Assembly: GCF_003355475.1 (NCBI RefSeq)
Contig: NZ_CP031356.1
Span: forward strand, 248,001-312,000
Source of the DNA: Brachybacterium saurashtrense
Lineage (GTDB): Bacteria > Actinomycetota > Actinomycetes > Actinomycetales > Dermabacteraceae
Length of the DNA: 64,000 nt
Reading direction: 5' to 3'
Shown here: positions 16,175 to 24,341 of the stretch, one piece after another
Layout of the letters: each line of letters begins with the position of its first letter
Numbering within the stretch: the stretch's first letter is position 1
Position numbers and translations under genes: made by a program
The notes under the pieces: generated by a model
Database searches by the model: none
Told to the model about the DNA's origin: nothing
What the model saw: only the letters and a program-made list of their open reading frames with translations

Positions 16175-17728
16175 ATGTACAACCTCTCCGTGGTGCTCGA
16201 GGACAGCGCCCGCCAGGCCCCCGAGACCGCCGCCCTGGTGCTCGGCGAGACCACCCTCACCTACGCGCAGGTCGACGCCGCCGCGAACCGGGTCGCGCAA
16301 CTGCTGGTCTCCCTCGGCGTGGAGCCCGGGGACAGGGTGGCGCTGAGCTGCCCGAACCTGCCGCAGTTCCCGATCGCCTACTACGGGATCCTCAAGGCGG
16401 GTGCCGTGGTGGTGCCGCTGAACGTGCTGAACAAGCCGCGCGAGGTCACCTACTTCCTCGACGACACCGACGCCCGCGTGGCGCTGTGCTTCGAGGGCAG
16501 CGAGGAGCTGCCCATCGGTCGCTTCGTGGTCGAGGGCGCGCGCGAGGCCGCGCACCCGCCGCAGGTCGTGCTCATGACCGCGGACCCGTCGGCCGAGAGC
16601 CCCTACGACGGCGTGCCCACCCTCGCCGGCGCCACCGCCGAGCTGCCGGCCGCCTTCGAGACCGTGCAGCGGCGCGAGACCGACACCGCCGTGGTGCTGT
16701 ACACCTCCGGCACCACGGGCCGGCCCAAGGGCGCCGAGCTCAGTCACTCCAACCAGCTGATGAACGCCCTGACCTGCCACCGGCTGTTCGGGGCGCGGCC
16801 GGGGGAGGACGTGCACCTGGTGGCCCTGCCGCTGTTCCACACCTTCGGCGCCACCGTGAACATGAACGCCGGATTCGCGATGCAGTCCACGCTGGTGCTG
16901 CTGCCCCGCTTCGAGCCGCAGCAGGCGCTGGACCTGCTGCTGCGCCACCGGGTGACCCTCTTCGCCGGGGTGCCCACCATGTGGTGGGCGCTGCTGCGCC
17001 TGCTCACCGGCGGGGCCGCGGCCGACGGGCTCGCCGACCACCTGCGCCTGGGCGTCTCCGGCGGCTCCGCCCTGCCGGTGGAGATCCTGCGCGGGGTGAA
17101 GGAGCATCTGGGGATCTCCATCATGGAGGGCTACGGGCTCTCGGAGACCTCGCCGGTGGCGTCCTTCTCGCTCGCCGACCGGCCCCGGCCGGGCTCCATC
17201 GGACTGCCCGTGTGGGGCGTGGAGATGGACCTCATCGACCCCGCCGACCCGGACTGGGGCCGGGTGCGCGAGCCCGACGGGGTCGGCGAGATCGTGGTGC
17301 GCGGGCACAACATCATGACCGGCTACCTGGGGCGGCCCGAGGACACCGCCGCGGTGCTGCGAGACGGCTGGTTCCGCACCGGCGACCTGGGCCGGCGTGA
17401 CGAGGAGGGCTTCTACTACGTGGTGGACCGCGCGAAGGACATGATCCTGCGCGGCGGCTACAACGTATACCCGCGCGAGGTGGAGGAGGTGCTGATGACC
17501 CACGAGCAGGTCTCCCTCGCCGCCGTGGTGGGCGTGGCCCAGGAGGGCCTGGGGGAGGAGGTCGTGGCGCACGTGATCCTCGCCGAGGGCGCGACCCTCA
17601 CCGCCGAGCAGCTGCGGGACTGGGCCAAGGAGCAGATGGCGGACTACAAGTACCCGCGCGAGATCCACCTCGCCGAGCAGCTTCCCATGACCTCCACCGG
17701 CAAGATCCTCAAGCGCGAGCTGCGCTGA
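16175..17728 (+). CDS. Long-chain fatty acid-CoA ligase / AMP-dependent synthetase
   Basis: A 517-residue ANL-superfamily adenylating enzyme that activates a carboxylic acid (probably a fatty acid) to acyl-AMP and then acyl-CoA. Motifs in order are the P-loop LYTSGTTGRPKGAE (near residue 180), the YGLSETSP adenine-binding motif, GEIVVRGHNIMTGY, GWFRTGDLGR, the hinge and linker DMILRGGYNVYPREVEE, and the catalytic Lys in TSTGKILKREL near the C-terminus. ATG 16175 has AAGGAG 7 bases upstream, so the further-upstream open frame is not used. It is divergent from arsR. Confidence 0.92.
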   Translation: MYNLSVVLEDSARQAPETAALVLGETTLTYAQVDAAANRVAQLLVSLGVEPGDRVALSCPNLPQFPIAYYGILKAGAVVVPLNVLNKPREVTYFLDDTDARVALCFEGSEELPIGRFVVEGAREAAHPPQVVLMTADPSAESPYDGVPTLAGATAELPAAFETVQRRETDTAVVLYTSGTTGRPKGAELSHSNQLMNALTCHRLFGARPGEDVHLVALPLFHTFGATVNMNAGFAMQSTLVLLPRFEPQQALDLLLRHRVTLFAGVPTMWWALLRLLTGGAAADGLADHLRLGVSGGSALPVEILRGVKEHLGISIMEGYGLSETSPVASFSLADRPRPGSIGLPVWGVEMDLIDPADPDWGRVREPDGVGEIVVRGHNIMTGYLGRPEDTAAVLRDGWFRTGDLGRRDEEGFYYVVDRAKDMILRGGYNVYPREVEEVLMTHEQVSLAAVVGVAQEGLGEEVVAHVILAEGATLTAEQLRDWAKEQMADYKYPREIHLAEQLPMTSTGKILKRELR

Positions 17729-17730
17729 GC

Positions 17731-17756
17731 GCACCGCCCCGGCTCCCGGGGTGCGT
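17731..17756. terminator. Imperfect hairpin between convergent genes
   Basis: Inverted repeat built on GCACC..CCCCGG and CCGGGGTGCG around a short loop, in the 30-base gap between the ligase and rhodanese stops. It could serve both directions. Confidence 0.4.
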
Positions 17757-17758
17757 GC

Positions 17759-18226
17759 TCAGTCCACGTGGCGGGAGGGCTCCGTCGCGACCGGGAGGCC
17801 CGCCGCGCGGTAGGCGCGGAAGCCGCCCACCAGGTCGGTGGCGCGGTGGAATCCGAGGTCGCGCAGGTCGCGGGCGGCCAGGGAGGAGGAGTAGCCCTCG
17901 TTGCACACGAGGACCACGAGGTCGTCGTGACCGGGCCCGCCCTCCATGCGGTGCGCGCTGCCCGGGTCCATCCTCCACTCGAGCACGAGGCGCTCCACCA
18001 CGGTCGCGCCGGGGATGTGCCCCTCGGGCTCGCGCGTGACGGCCGAGCGGATGTCGATCACGTGCGCACCCGCCTCCTGTGCGGCGGCGAGCTCGGCGGG
18101 CTCGAGGCGGTCCACGCCCCGGCGTGCGGCGGCGAGGAGCTCCTCGACCCCGCGGCCGGCGGGCGTCTCGGCGCGACGCCGGCCGTGGGCCGCCGCGGGT
18201 CCCTGCTCGCCCGGCGCGTCCGTCAT
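17759..18226 (-). CDS. Rhodanese-like domain protein
   Basis: A 155-residue protein with one rhodanese domain after a disordered charged N-terminus of about 25 residues. It shows GAHVIDIRS, the GHIPGA substrate-loop motif (EGHIPGATVVERLVLEW) and the active-site loop VCNEGYSSSLAA with Cys108. The six-residue CNEGYS loop is of sulfurtransferase size, so it could carry persulfide sulfur. The start ATG at 18226 overlaps the helicase stop (ATGA), giving translational coupling to the DEAD-box gene. Its own role is unknown. Confidence 0.88.
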   Translation of the reverse strand: MTDAPGEQGPAAAHGRRRAETPAGRGVEELLAAARRGVDRLEPAELAAAQEAGAHVIDIRSAVTREPEGHIPGATVVERLVLEWRMDPGSAHRMEGGPGHDDLVVLVCNEGYSSSLAARDLRDLGFHRATDLVGGFRAYRAAGLPVATEPSRHVD

Positions 18227-19857
18227 CGGCGACGCCCGGAGGAGAAGGCCGCGAGGCCGCCGCCCACGCTGTTGCCGGTGCCTGCGCCCTCGGAGCTGGT
18301 CGAGTAGGTCGTCGGGGCGGAGCGGCCCTGGCGGCGACCGCCGCCCGAGCCCTGCCCGCCGCGACCGCCCTGAGCGCTGCGACCGCCCTGGCCGCCCTGG
18401 CCTCCGCGACCACCCTGGCCGCCGCGACCGCGGCCCTGACCGCGACCGCCCTGGCCCCGGCCCTCCTGGCCGCTGTGGCCGTCGGCCTGTCCGCGACCGC
18501 CGCCCTGGCTGCCGCGCGCGCCGCCCTGGCCGCCGCCCTGGCCGCGACCGCCCTGGCCGCCCTGCCCGCGGCCACCCTGGCCGCGACCGCCCTGGCCCCC
18601 GCGGCCGCCGCCGCGTCCGCCACGGCGCTCGCCGTTCAGGCGCGCCTCGTCCAGCGGTGCCTCCGGCTGGCGCGGCTCGTGGGTCTCCACCCGCTCGCCG
18701 GGGGCGAGCGAGGTGAGCACCGGGCTGGTGGCGAGCACCTGCGGGTGATAGGTGGGCGTGATCCCCGCCTTGCGCATCAGGTCCTGCACGTCCCGCTTCT
18801 GGTCCGGGGTCTGCACCGTGATCACGGTGCCGGACTCGCCCGCGCGGGCGGTGCGGCCCGAGCGGTGCAGGTAGGCCTTGTGCTCCACGGGCGGATCGGC
18901 GTGCACCACCAGGGCGACCTCGTCCACGTGGATGCCGCGCGCGGCGATGTCCGTGCACACCATCGTCGTGGCGGTGCCGGCGCCGAAGGCTTCGAGGTTC
19001 CGCGTGCGGGCGTTCTGGGAGAGGTTGCCGTGCAGATCCACCGCGTCCACGCCGCGGGCGGAGAGCTTGCGGGCGAGGTTCTTCGCGCCGTACTTGGTGC
19101 GGGTGAACATGATGGTGCGGCCCGGCGCGGCGGCGAGGTCGCGCAGCACGTCGAAGCGCGTCTCCTTGTCGACCTCGAGCACGTGGTGCTCCATGGTGCC
19201 CACGGGGCTGGTGGCCGGATCCGCCGAGTGCGTGACCGGGTCGTGGAGGAACTCCTTGACCAGCTTGTTCACGCCCGAGTCGAGGGTCGCGGAGAACAGC
19301 ATCCGCTGGCCCTTGCGCGGGGTCGCCTCGAGGATGCGGCGCACCATGGGCAGGAAGCCCATGTCGGCCATGTGGTCGGCCTCGTCGATCACGGTGATCT
19401 CCACGGCGCCGAGGTCGGCGTGCCCCTGGCCCATCAGGTCCAGCAGGCGGCCCGGGCAGGCGATGAGCACGTCGACGCCGCGTGCGAGAGCGTTCACCTG
19501 CGGGTTCTGGCCCACGCCGCCGAACACGACGGTGCTGCGCAGGCCGGCGGCGGACTCGAGCGGCGCCAGCGACTCGGCGATCTGCGAGGCCAGCTCGCGG
19601 GTGGGGGCGAGCACCAGGGAGCGCGGCCGACGGGACACGCGCTTGCGCGGCTGCTCGAGCAGGCGCGCCACCAGCGGGAGCAGGAAGGCGTAGGTCTTGC
19701 CCGAGCCGGTGCGGCCCCGGCCCAGCACATCACGGCCGGAGAGGGAGTCCGGGAGCGTGGCGGCCTGGATCGGGGTGGGCTCGGTGATGCCCATCGGCGC
19801 GAGGGCGCCGGTGAGGGCGGACGGCACGCCGAGGCGCGCGAAGTCGGGGGTGGTCAC
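18223..19857 (-). CDS. DEAD-box RNA helicase with Gly/Arg/Gln-rich tail
   Basis: A 544-residue ATP-dependent RNA helicase. It has a Q motif (ITEPTPIQAATLP), motif I (GRTGSGKTY), motif II DEAD, motif III SAT, and motif VI HRSGRTARAG. After the RecA-like core comes a tail of about 110 residues made almost only of Gly, Arg and Gln (RGGRGGGRGGQGG-type repeats), ending in a Ser/Thr/Gly segment. Such RGG tails bind RNA without sequence preference and tend to phase-separate. The start is taken as GTG 19857, where similarity to DEAD-box N-termini begins. It has no Shine-Dalgarno sequence; upstream codons to 20040 do not look like helicase sequence. The rhodanese gene overlaps its end. Confidence 0.92.
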   Translation of the reverse strand: MTTPDFARLGVPSALTGALAPMGITEPTPIQAATLPDSLSGRDVLGRGRTGSGKTYAFLLPLVARLLEQPRKRVSRRPRSLVLAPTRELASQIAESLAPLESAAGLRSTVVFGGVGQNPQVNALARGVDVLIACPGRLLDLMGQGHADLGAVEITVIDEADHMADMGFLPMVRRILEATPRKGQRMLFSATLDSGVNKLVKEFLHDPVTHSADPATSPVGTMEHHVLEVDKETRFDVLRDLAAAPGRTIMFTRTKYGAKNLARKLSARGVDAVDLHGNLSQNARTRNLEAFGAGTATTMVCTDIAARGIHVDEVALVVHADPPVEHKAYLHRSGRTARAGESGTVITVQTPDQKRDVQDLMRKAGITPTYHPQVLATSPVLTSLAPGERVETHEPRQPEAPLDEARLNGERRGGRGGGRGGQGGRGQGGRGQGGQGGRGQGGGQGGARGSQGGGRGQADGHSGQEGRGQGGRGQGRGRGGQGGRGGQGGQGGRSAQGGRGGQGSGGGRRQGRSAPTTYSTSSEGAGTGNSVGGGLAAFSSGRRR

Positions 19858-20211
19858 GTGAGGTGATCCGTTCTGTGCGGTGCATCCCGCCCGGGTCGTG
19901 GCCGTGCGGCGCCGCAGGGGCGACGCTCCTCGGCCGACGCTGTCTCCGATGGGCGGACGAGGGTCGGCGCGGCCGTGGGGCCTGCGCGGTCGTCCGATCG
20001 GGACCTGTGCCGCGGCGGGAGGAACGGCACTGCGGCTCACAGTACGCGCCCGGGGGTCGACCCACCCGCACGGCGCGCGTCGGTGTGAGAAACCACCGGG
20101 CCGACGGCCGGTCGGGCGCGGAGGTTCTGGATTTACGACGTTGCAAACCCGCGCGGGGTGCGATTGACTGGGTCCGACCGATCAGCGCCGATCCGCTCCA
20201 GGAGCCGCACC
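19858..20211. other. Divergent intergenic region, helicase and GH2 genes
   Basis: A gap of 354 bases. It probably contains a long 5' leader for the helicase mRNA, as seen for cold-inducible helicases, and the promoter of the GH2 gene. A short AT-richer stretch with a CCCGCGCGGG palindrome lies at about 20148-20157, 55-65 bases before the GH2 start. I see no convincing coding frame. Confidence 0.5.
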
Positions 20212-22176
20212 GTGACCGCACCTTCCGCTCGCCCCGCATCGCTGCCCACCCCGCTCGAGGCGCTCATCGCCCGGGCGGACGAGCTCGCCGCGCTGCTGGA
20301 CGCCCCGCTCTCGTCGGCCGGGGACGTGCCGCGCCCCGAGCACCCGCGCCCGCAGCTGCAGCGCCCCACCTGGCTCTCGCTGAACGGCACCTGGCAGTTC
20401 GAGATCGACCAGGGCGACTCCGGCCGGGAGCGCGGCCTGCTCGAGCGCGAGCTGACGGGCAGCATCACCGTGCCCTTCGCGCCGGAGACCGAGGCCTCCG
20501 GGGTGGGCGACCGCGACTTCCTCGAGGCCGTCTGGTACCGCCGCACCATCACGGTCCCCGGCGACTGGGACGGGCTGCGGCCGATCCTCCGCTTCGAGGC
20601 GGTCGATCACGACGCGACCGTGTGGGCGAACGGGGTGGAGGTGGCCCGGCACCGCGGCGGCTTCACCCCCTTCGCCGCGGATCTCTCCGCCGTCCCGGGC
20701 GTGGGCGCCGGCGCCGAGGTGGAGATCGTGGTGCGCGCCCGGGACCCGCACGACGTCCCCCAGGCCCGCGGCAAGCAGTCCAGCTGGTTCCGCCCCACCC
20801 ACGCGAACTACCACCGCACCACCGGCATCTGGCAGAGCGTCTGGCTGGAGGGCGTGCCGTCGGACGCGATCCGCGAGCTGCGCATCGTGCCGTCCCTGGC
20901 CGGCGGCTCCTTCGCCGTCACGGCGCCGCTGGCGCGCAGCACCCGCGGCACCCGCCTGGAGGTGATCGCCTCCGTGCCGGGCGGCGAGGAGGTGGCCCGC
21001 GCCGAGGTGCCCGCCGATCTCGACCTCGCCCCCGCGCTGCAGCTGGTGATCCCCGAGGACGCGGTGCGGATCTGGGGGCCGGGCGCCCCCGAGCTGTACG
21101 CGCTCACCGCCCGCCTGCGTGGCGAGGACGGGGCGGTGCTCGACGAGGTCCGCTCCTACGCGGGGCTGCGCGGCGCGACCCTGCGCGATCACGAGTTCCG
21201 GCTCAACGGCCAGAAGGTGTTCCAGCGCCTGGTGCTCGACCAGGGCTACTGGGAGGAGTCCTTCATGACCTCCCCGAGCGATGCGGCGATGACCACGGAC
21301 ATCCGCCTCGCCCTGGAGGCCGGGTTCAACGGGGCGCGACTGCACCAGAAGGTGTTCGAGCAGCGGATGCTGTTCTGGGCGGACCTGCACGGCTACCTGG
21401 TGTGGGGCGAGTTCGGGGACTGGGGTGTCTCCGGCTTCGGTCCGATGGGGGACAACCAGCAGCCGCCCGCCTCCTTCGTGGGCGAGTGGATCGAGGCGGT
21501 GCAGCGGGACCTCAGCCACCCCAGCATCATCGGCTGGTGCCCGCTGAACGAGACCCACCAGGTGCTCCACGACCGCCGCACCCAGCTGGACGACATCACC
21601 CAGGCGATGTACGACGCGACCAAGCTCGCCGACCCCTCCCGCCCGGTGCTCGACGCCTCCGGCTACTCCCACCGGGTGCGGGGCGCGGATGTCTACGACT
21701 CCCACTCCTACGAGCAGGATCCGGAGCGGTTCCGGGCCGAGCAGTCCGGTCTCGCCGACGGCACCCCCTTCGCCAACGGCCGCGACCTCGCGCCCGATGA
21801 GATGCCGTTCGCCGACGGGGCGTTCTCCCTGCCCTTCGCCGGCCAGCCCTACTTCGTCTCCGAGTACGGCGGTATCTGGTGGAACGAGGAGGAGGCGCGC
21901 CGCGCCGCCGAGGCCGAGCGGGCCGGCAACAACGCCGCCGAGTCGTGGGGCTACGGGCAGCGCATCACCTCCGAGGAGGAGCTGTACACCCGCTTCGAGG
22001 GCCTCACCCGGGTGCTGCTGGAGGATCCGCTGATGTTCGGGTACTGCTACACGCAGATGACCGACGTGTTCCAGGAGAAGAACGGCATCGTCGACTTCCA
22101 GCGCGGCCGCAAGCTGGACCTCGCCCGACTGCGGGAGGTGCAGCAGCGGCCCGCCGCCTACGAGCAGGAGGGCTGA
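20212..22176 (+). CDS. Glycoside hydrolase family 2 protein (beta-galactosidase/glucuronidase-like)
   Basis: A 654-residue retaining glycosidase of the GH2 type. The N-terminal jelly-roll sugar-binding domain contains LSLNGTWQFEIDQG and WYRRTITVPGDWDG, an Ig-like domain follows, then the TIM barrel. The acid/base Glu is E447 in GWCPLNETHQ, and the nucleophile is E551 in YFVSEYGG. No signal peptide is seen, so it probably acts on imported oligosaccharides in the cytoplasm. The start is GTG 20212 with AGGAG 6-7 bases upstream. There is no neighbouring sugar transporter in the window. Beta-galactosidase, beta-glucuronidase and beta-mannosidase are all possible. Confidence 0.9.
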   Translation: MTAPSARPASLPTPLEALIARADELAALLDAPLSSAGDVPRPEHPRPQLQRPTWLSLNGTWQFEIDQGDSGRERGLLERELTGSITVPFAPETEASGVGDRDFLEAVWYRRTITVPGDWDGLRPILRFEAVDHDATVWANGVEVARHRGGFTPFAADLSAVPGVGAGAEVEIVVRARDPHDVPQARGKQSSWFRPTHANYHRTTGIWQSVWLEGVPSDAIRELRIVPSLAGGSFAVTAPLARSTRGTRLEVIASVPGGEEVARAEVPADLDLAPALQLVIPEDAVRIWGPGAPELYALTARLRGEDGAVLDEVRSYAGLRGATLRDHEFRLNGQKVFQRLVLDQGYWEESFMTSPSDAAMTTDIRLALEAGFNGARLHQKVFEQRMLFWADLHGYLVWGEFGDWGVSGFGPMGDNQQPPASFVGEWIEAVQRDLSHPSIIGWCPLNETHQVLHDRRTQLDDITQAMYDATKLADPSRPVLDASGYSHRVRGADVYDSHSYEQDPERFRAEQSGLADGTPFANGRDLAPDEMPFADGAFSLPFAGQPYFVSEYGGIWWNEEEARRAAEAERAGNNAAESWGYGQRITSEEELYTRFEGLTRVLLEDPLMFGYCYTQMTDVFQEKNGIVDFQRGRKLDLARLREVQQRPAAYEQEG

Positions 22177-22204
22177 GCGCCCTCCTCGTTCCCGGGCCGG
22201 CTCC

Positions 22205-22210
22205 TAGACT
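22205..22210 (+). promoter_or_regulatory. Candidate -10 hexamer, leaderless start
   Basis: TAGACT, a 6-base spacer, then GTG 22217. It is a clear TAnnnT match with no ribosome site between. Confidence 0.5.
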
Positions 22211-22216
22211 GGCTCG

Positions 22217-23236
22217 GTGACCACCACCGATGCCACGACCACCCGCACCCCGCTCACCCTCGAGGACGTCCCGGCGCTGACCGCGCTGCTGAACCGCATC
22301 GACCGCGCCGAGGAGCTCGACGATCCGGCGGAGGAGCTGAGCATCCGCGAGTGGCTCACCATGCCCGGGCTGGATCTGGCGCGCGACTCGCTCGCGGTGC
22401 GGCGCGGCGGGGAGCTGATCGGCGCGGCGATCGTGGACGTGCACACCAGTGTCGACCGCGACGGTCGGGTGCGCTGCCAGCTGATGGGCGGCGTCGATCC
22501 CGCGCATCGGCGACAGGGCCTGGGCACCGAGCTGCTCGCCTGGTCCGAGGAGCGGGCCGCGGCGCTCGCCGCACAGCGGCACCCGCAGTGCGGCGAGGCC
22601 GTGTTCCGCACCTCCGGCGGGCGCGATCCGCGGCCCGGCACGCCGGCGGGAGCGCGGGTCACCGGCGGCGCCGGCGTGCGGCCGCTGCTGGACCGACGCG
22701 GCTACCGCCGGGCGCGCAGCTGGCTGGTGATGGTGCGCGAGCTGCCGGGTGCCGCGGTGGACCTCCCCGTCCCCGACGGCGCCCGGATCCTCGCTCCGTC
22801 GGACGCCCAGCGCGACCCCACCCGCGAGGCGCACCTGGCCGCCTTCGCCGACCACTGGGGCTCCGCCCCGATCTCGCAGGAGCGCTGGAGCACCCTCTGG
22901 TCCTCCCACACGGCCCGCCGTGAGCTCTCCACCGTCGCGCTCGACGCGGACGGCACGGTGCTGGCCTACGCCGTCACCTCCGAGGACCGCCCCGGAGTGC
23001 TCCACATCGCGCTGGTGGGGACCCGGCCCGACGCCCGCGGCCGCGGCCTGGCCCGCGCCGTCCTCGCCCGAACCCTCGCCGCCGGGGCGGAGGCCGGGTA
23101 CGGGCGCGCCGAGCTCGAGGTCGACGCCGAGTCCCTCACCGGCGCCACCCGCCTCTACGACGCCCTCGGGTTCGTCACGGAGCACGTGGACGCGACCTAC
23201 GAGAAGCCGGTGGCGCCGGTGGAGCCGGCGCGGTGA
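22217..23236 (+). CDS. Tandem GNAT acetyltransferase (two-domain)
   Basis: A 339-residue protein with two GNAT-like halves, an arrangement seen in mycothiol synthase and in Eis-type or uncharacterised acetyltransferases. The N-terminal half has GGVDPAHRRQGLGTELLAWSEE (R-x-x-G-x-G loop) and is followed by a degenerate linker. The C-terminal half has ALVGTRPDARGRGLARAVLA (R-G-x-G loop) and a C-terminal ELEVDAESLTGATRLYDAL, with YDALGF typical of the CoA exit strand. It starts at GTG 22217 with a leaderless -10. Its stop overlaps the GTG of the next gene (GTGA), so the two are coupled. The substrate is unknown. Confidence 0.85.
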   Translation: MTTTDATTTRTPLTLEDVPALTALLNRIDRAEELDDPAEELSIREWLTMPGLDLARDSLAVRRGGELIGAAIVDVHTSVDRDGRVRCQLMGGVDPAHRRQGLGTELLAWSEERAAALAAQRHPQCGEAVFRTSGGRDPRPGTPAGARVTGGAGVRPLLDRRGYRRARSWLVMVRELPGAAVDLPVPDGARILAPSDAQRDPTREAHLAAFADHWGSAPISQERWSTLWSSHTARRELSTVALDADGTVLAYAVTSEDRPGVLHIALVGTRPDARGRGLARAVLARTLAAGAEAGYGRAELEVDAESLTGATRLYDALGFVTEHVDATYEKPVAPVEPAR

Positions 23237-24267
23237 GAGCCGTCCGCTTCGAGAGCTTCCGCACCCCGCCCGCCCTGGTCGAGGTGCCGGACCCCGCCTG
23301 CCCGCCCCGCGGCGCCGTGATCACGGTGCAAGCCACCGGGGTGTGCCGCAGCGACTGGCATGCGTGGCAGGGGCACGACGACTCCGTGCGCCTGCCGCAC
23401 GTGCCCGGCCACGAGTTCGCGGGCGTGGTGCGGGAGGTCGGCGAGGAGGTCTCGCGCGTCGCCGTGGGCGACCGGGTCACCGCCCCGTTCATCCTCTCCT
23501 GCGGGCGCTGCCCGCAGTGCCTGGCCGGTGCGCCCCAGGTGTGCCCCGCGCAGCAGCAGCCCGGTTTCGACCTGCAGGGCTCCTGGGCCGAGCAGGTCGT
23601 GGTCCTCGAGGCGGACCACAACCTCGTCGCCCTGCCCGACGGGATCGACATGACCCTCGCCGCCGGGCTCGGCTGCCGGGTGGGCACGGCGTGGCACGCG
23701 GTGCGGGCCCAGGCCGCGGTCCGGCCGGGGGAGACGGTGGCGGTGTTCGGCTGCGGCGGGCTCGGGCTCGCCTGCGTGATGATCGCCCTCGCCGCGGGGG
23801 CCGAGGTGATCGCGGTCGACGTCTCCCCGGCCGCCCTCGCCGCCGCCGAGTCGCTGGGGGCGACCGCCCTCGCCGCGGGGCCCGACGTCGTCGACCACGT
23901 GCGGGAGCGGACCGGCGGCGGTGCCCACGTGACCCTCGACGCCCTCGGCGCGGCCGCCACGGCGCACTCCGCGCTCGAGGTGCTGCGCCCCCGTGGCCGG
24001 CACGTGCAGGTGGGGCTGCTGCTCGGGGACGACGCCGACCCGGCCCTGCCGATGGGACGCGTGATCTCCCAGGAGCTGCAGATCCTCGGCAGCCACGGCC
24101 TGGCGGTCGCGGAGTACTCGGAGCTCCTCGCCGATGTCGCGGCCGGTCGGCTGGACCTGGCGGGCACCGTCGGCCGCGTGCTCGAGGCGACCGAGCTGCC
24201 CGCCGCGATGCTCGCGATGGACCGTCCGCCCACCAGCGCCGGGATGACGGTGGCGCGCTGGCTCTGA
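23233..24267 (+). CDS. Zinc-dependent alcohol dehydrogenase (MDR family)
   Basis: A 344-residue medium-chain dehydrogenase/reductase. It has catalytic-zinc residues in GVCRSDWHAW (Cys) and VPGHEFAG (His-Glu), the structural-zinc lobe CGRCPQCLAGAPQVC (four Cys), and the NAD(P) Rossmann motif VFGCGGLGLACVM. It uses a zinc-bound alcohol/aldehyde and NAD(P)(H). The start GTG overlaps the GNAT stop by four bases, suggesting they share a transcript, although no joint pathway is apparent. The substrate is unknown; butanediol, benzyl-alcohol and sugar-alcohol dehydrogenases all share these motifs. Confidence 0.92.
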   Translation: MRAVRFESFRTPPALVEVPDPACPPRGAVITVQATGVCRSDWHAWQGHDDSVRLPHVPGHEFAGVVREVGEEVSRVAVGDRVTAPFILSCGRCPQCLAGAPQVCPAQQQPGFDLQGSWAEQVVVLEADHNLVALPDGIDMTLAAGLGCRVGTAWHAVRAQAAVRPGETVAVFGCGGLGLACVMIALAAGAEVIAVDVSPAALAAAESLGATALAAGPDVVDHVRERTGGGAHVTLDALGAAATAHSALEVLRPRGRHVQVGLLLGDDADPALPMGRVISQELQILGSHGLAVAEYSELLADVAAGRLDLAGTVGRVLEATELPAAMLAMDRPPTSAGMTVARWL

Positions 24268-24328
24268 GCCCGGCGTGAGGAACCCCGCGGTCGGGGGCGC
24301 GGCGCGTGGCCGCGCCGACCGGCTGTGG

Positions 24329-24334
24329 AAGCAT
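24329..24334 (+). promoter_or_regulatory. Candidate -10 hexamer, leaderless start
   Basis: AAGCAT, a 7-base spacer, then ATG 24342. It fits nAnnnT; no Shine-Dalgarno sequence is present. Confidence 0.3.
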
Positions 24335-24341
24335 TGCGCGC

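Noticed and set aside
16046..17734. 562-residue minus-strand frame over the acyl-CoA ligase
   Set aside because: His/Gly/Gln/Arg-rich noise with no domain; the plus-strand ligase has all ANL motifs.
18300..18660. CRISPR-like or minisatellite array
   Set aside because: The repetitive GGC/CGC units encode the helicase tail in frame; there are no regular spacers.
18079..19866. Long plus-strand frame antisense to the DEAD-box helicase
   Set aside because: Ala-rich repeats come from the antisense of the Gly/Arg tail; no motif is present.
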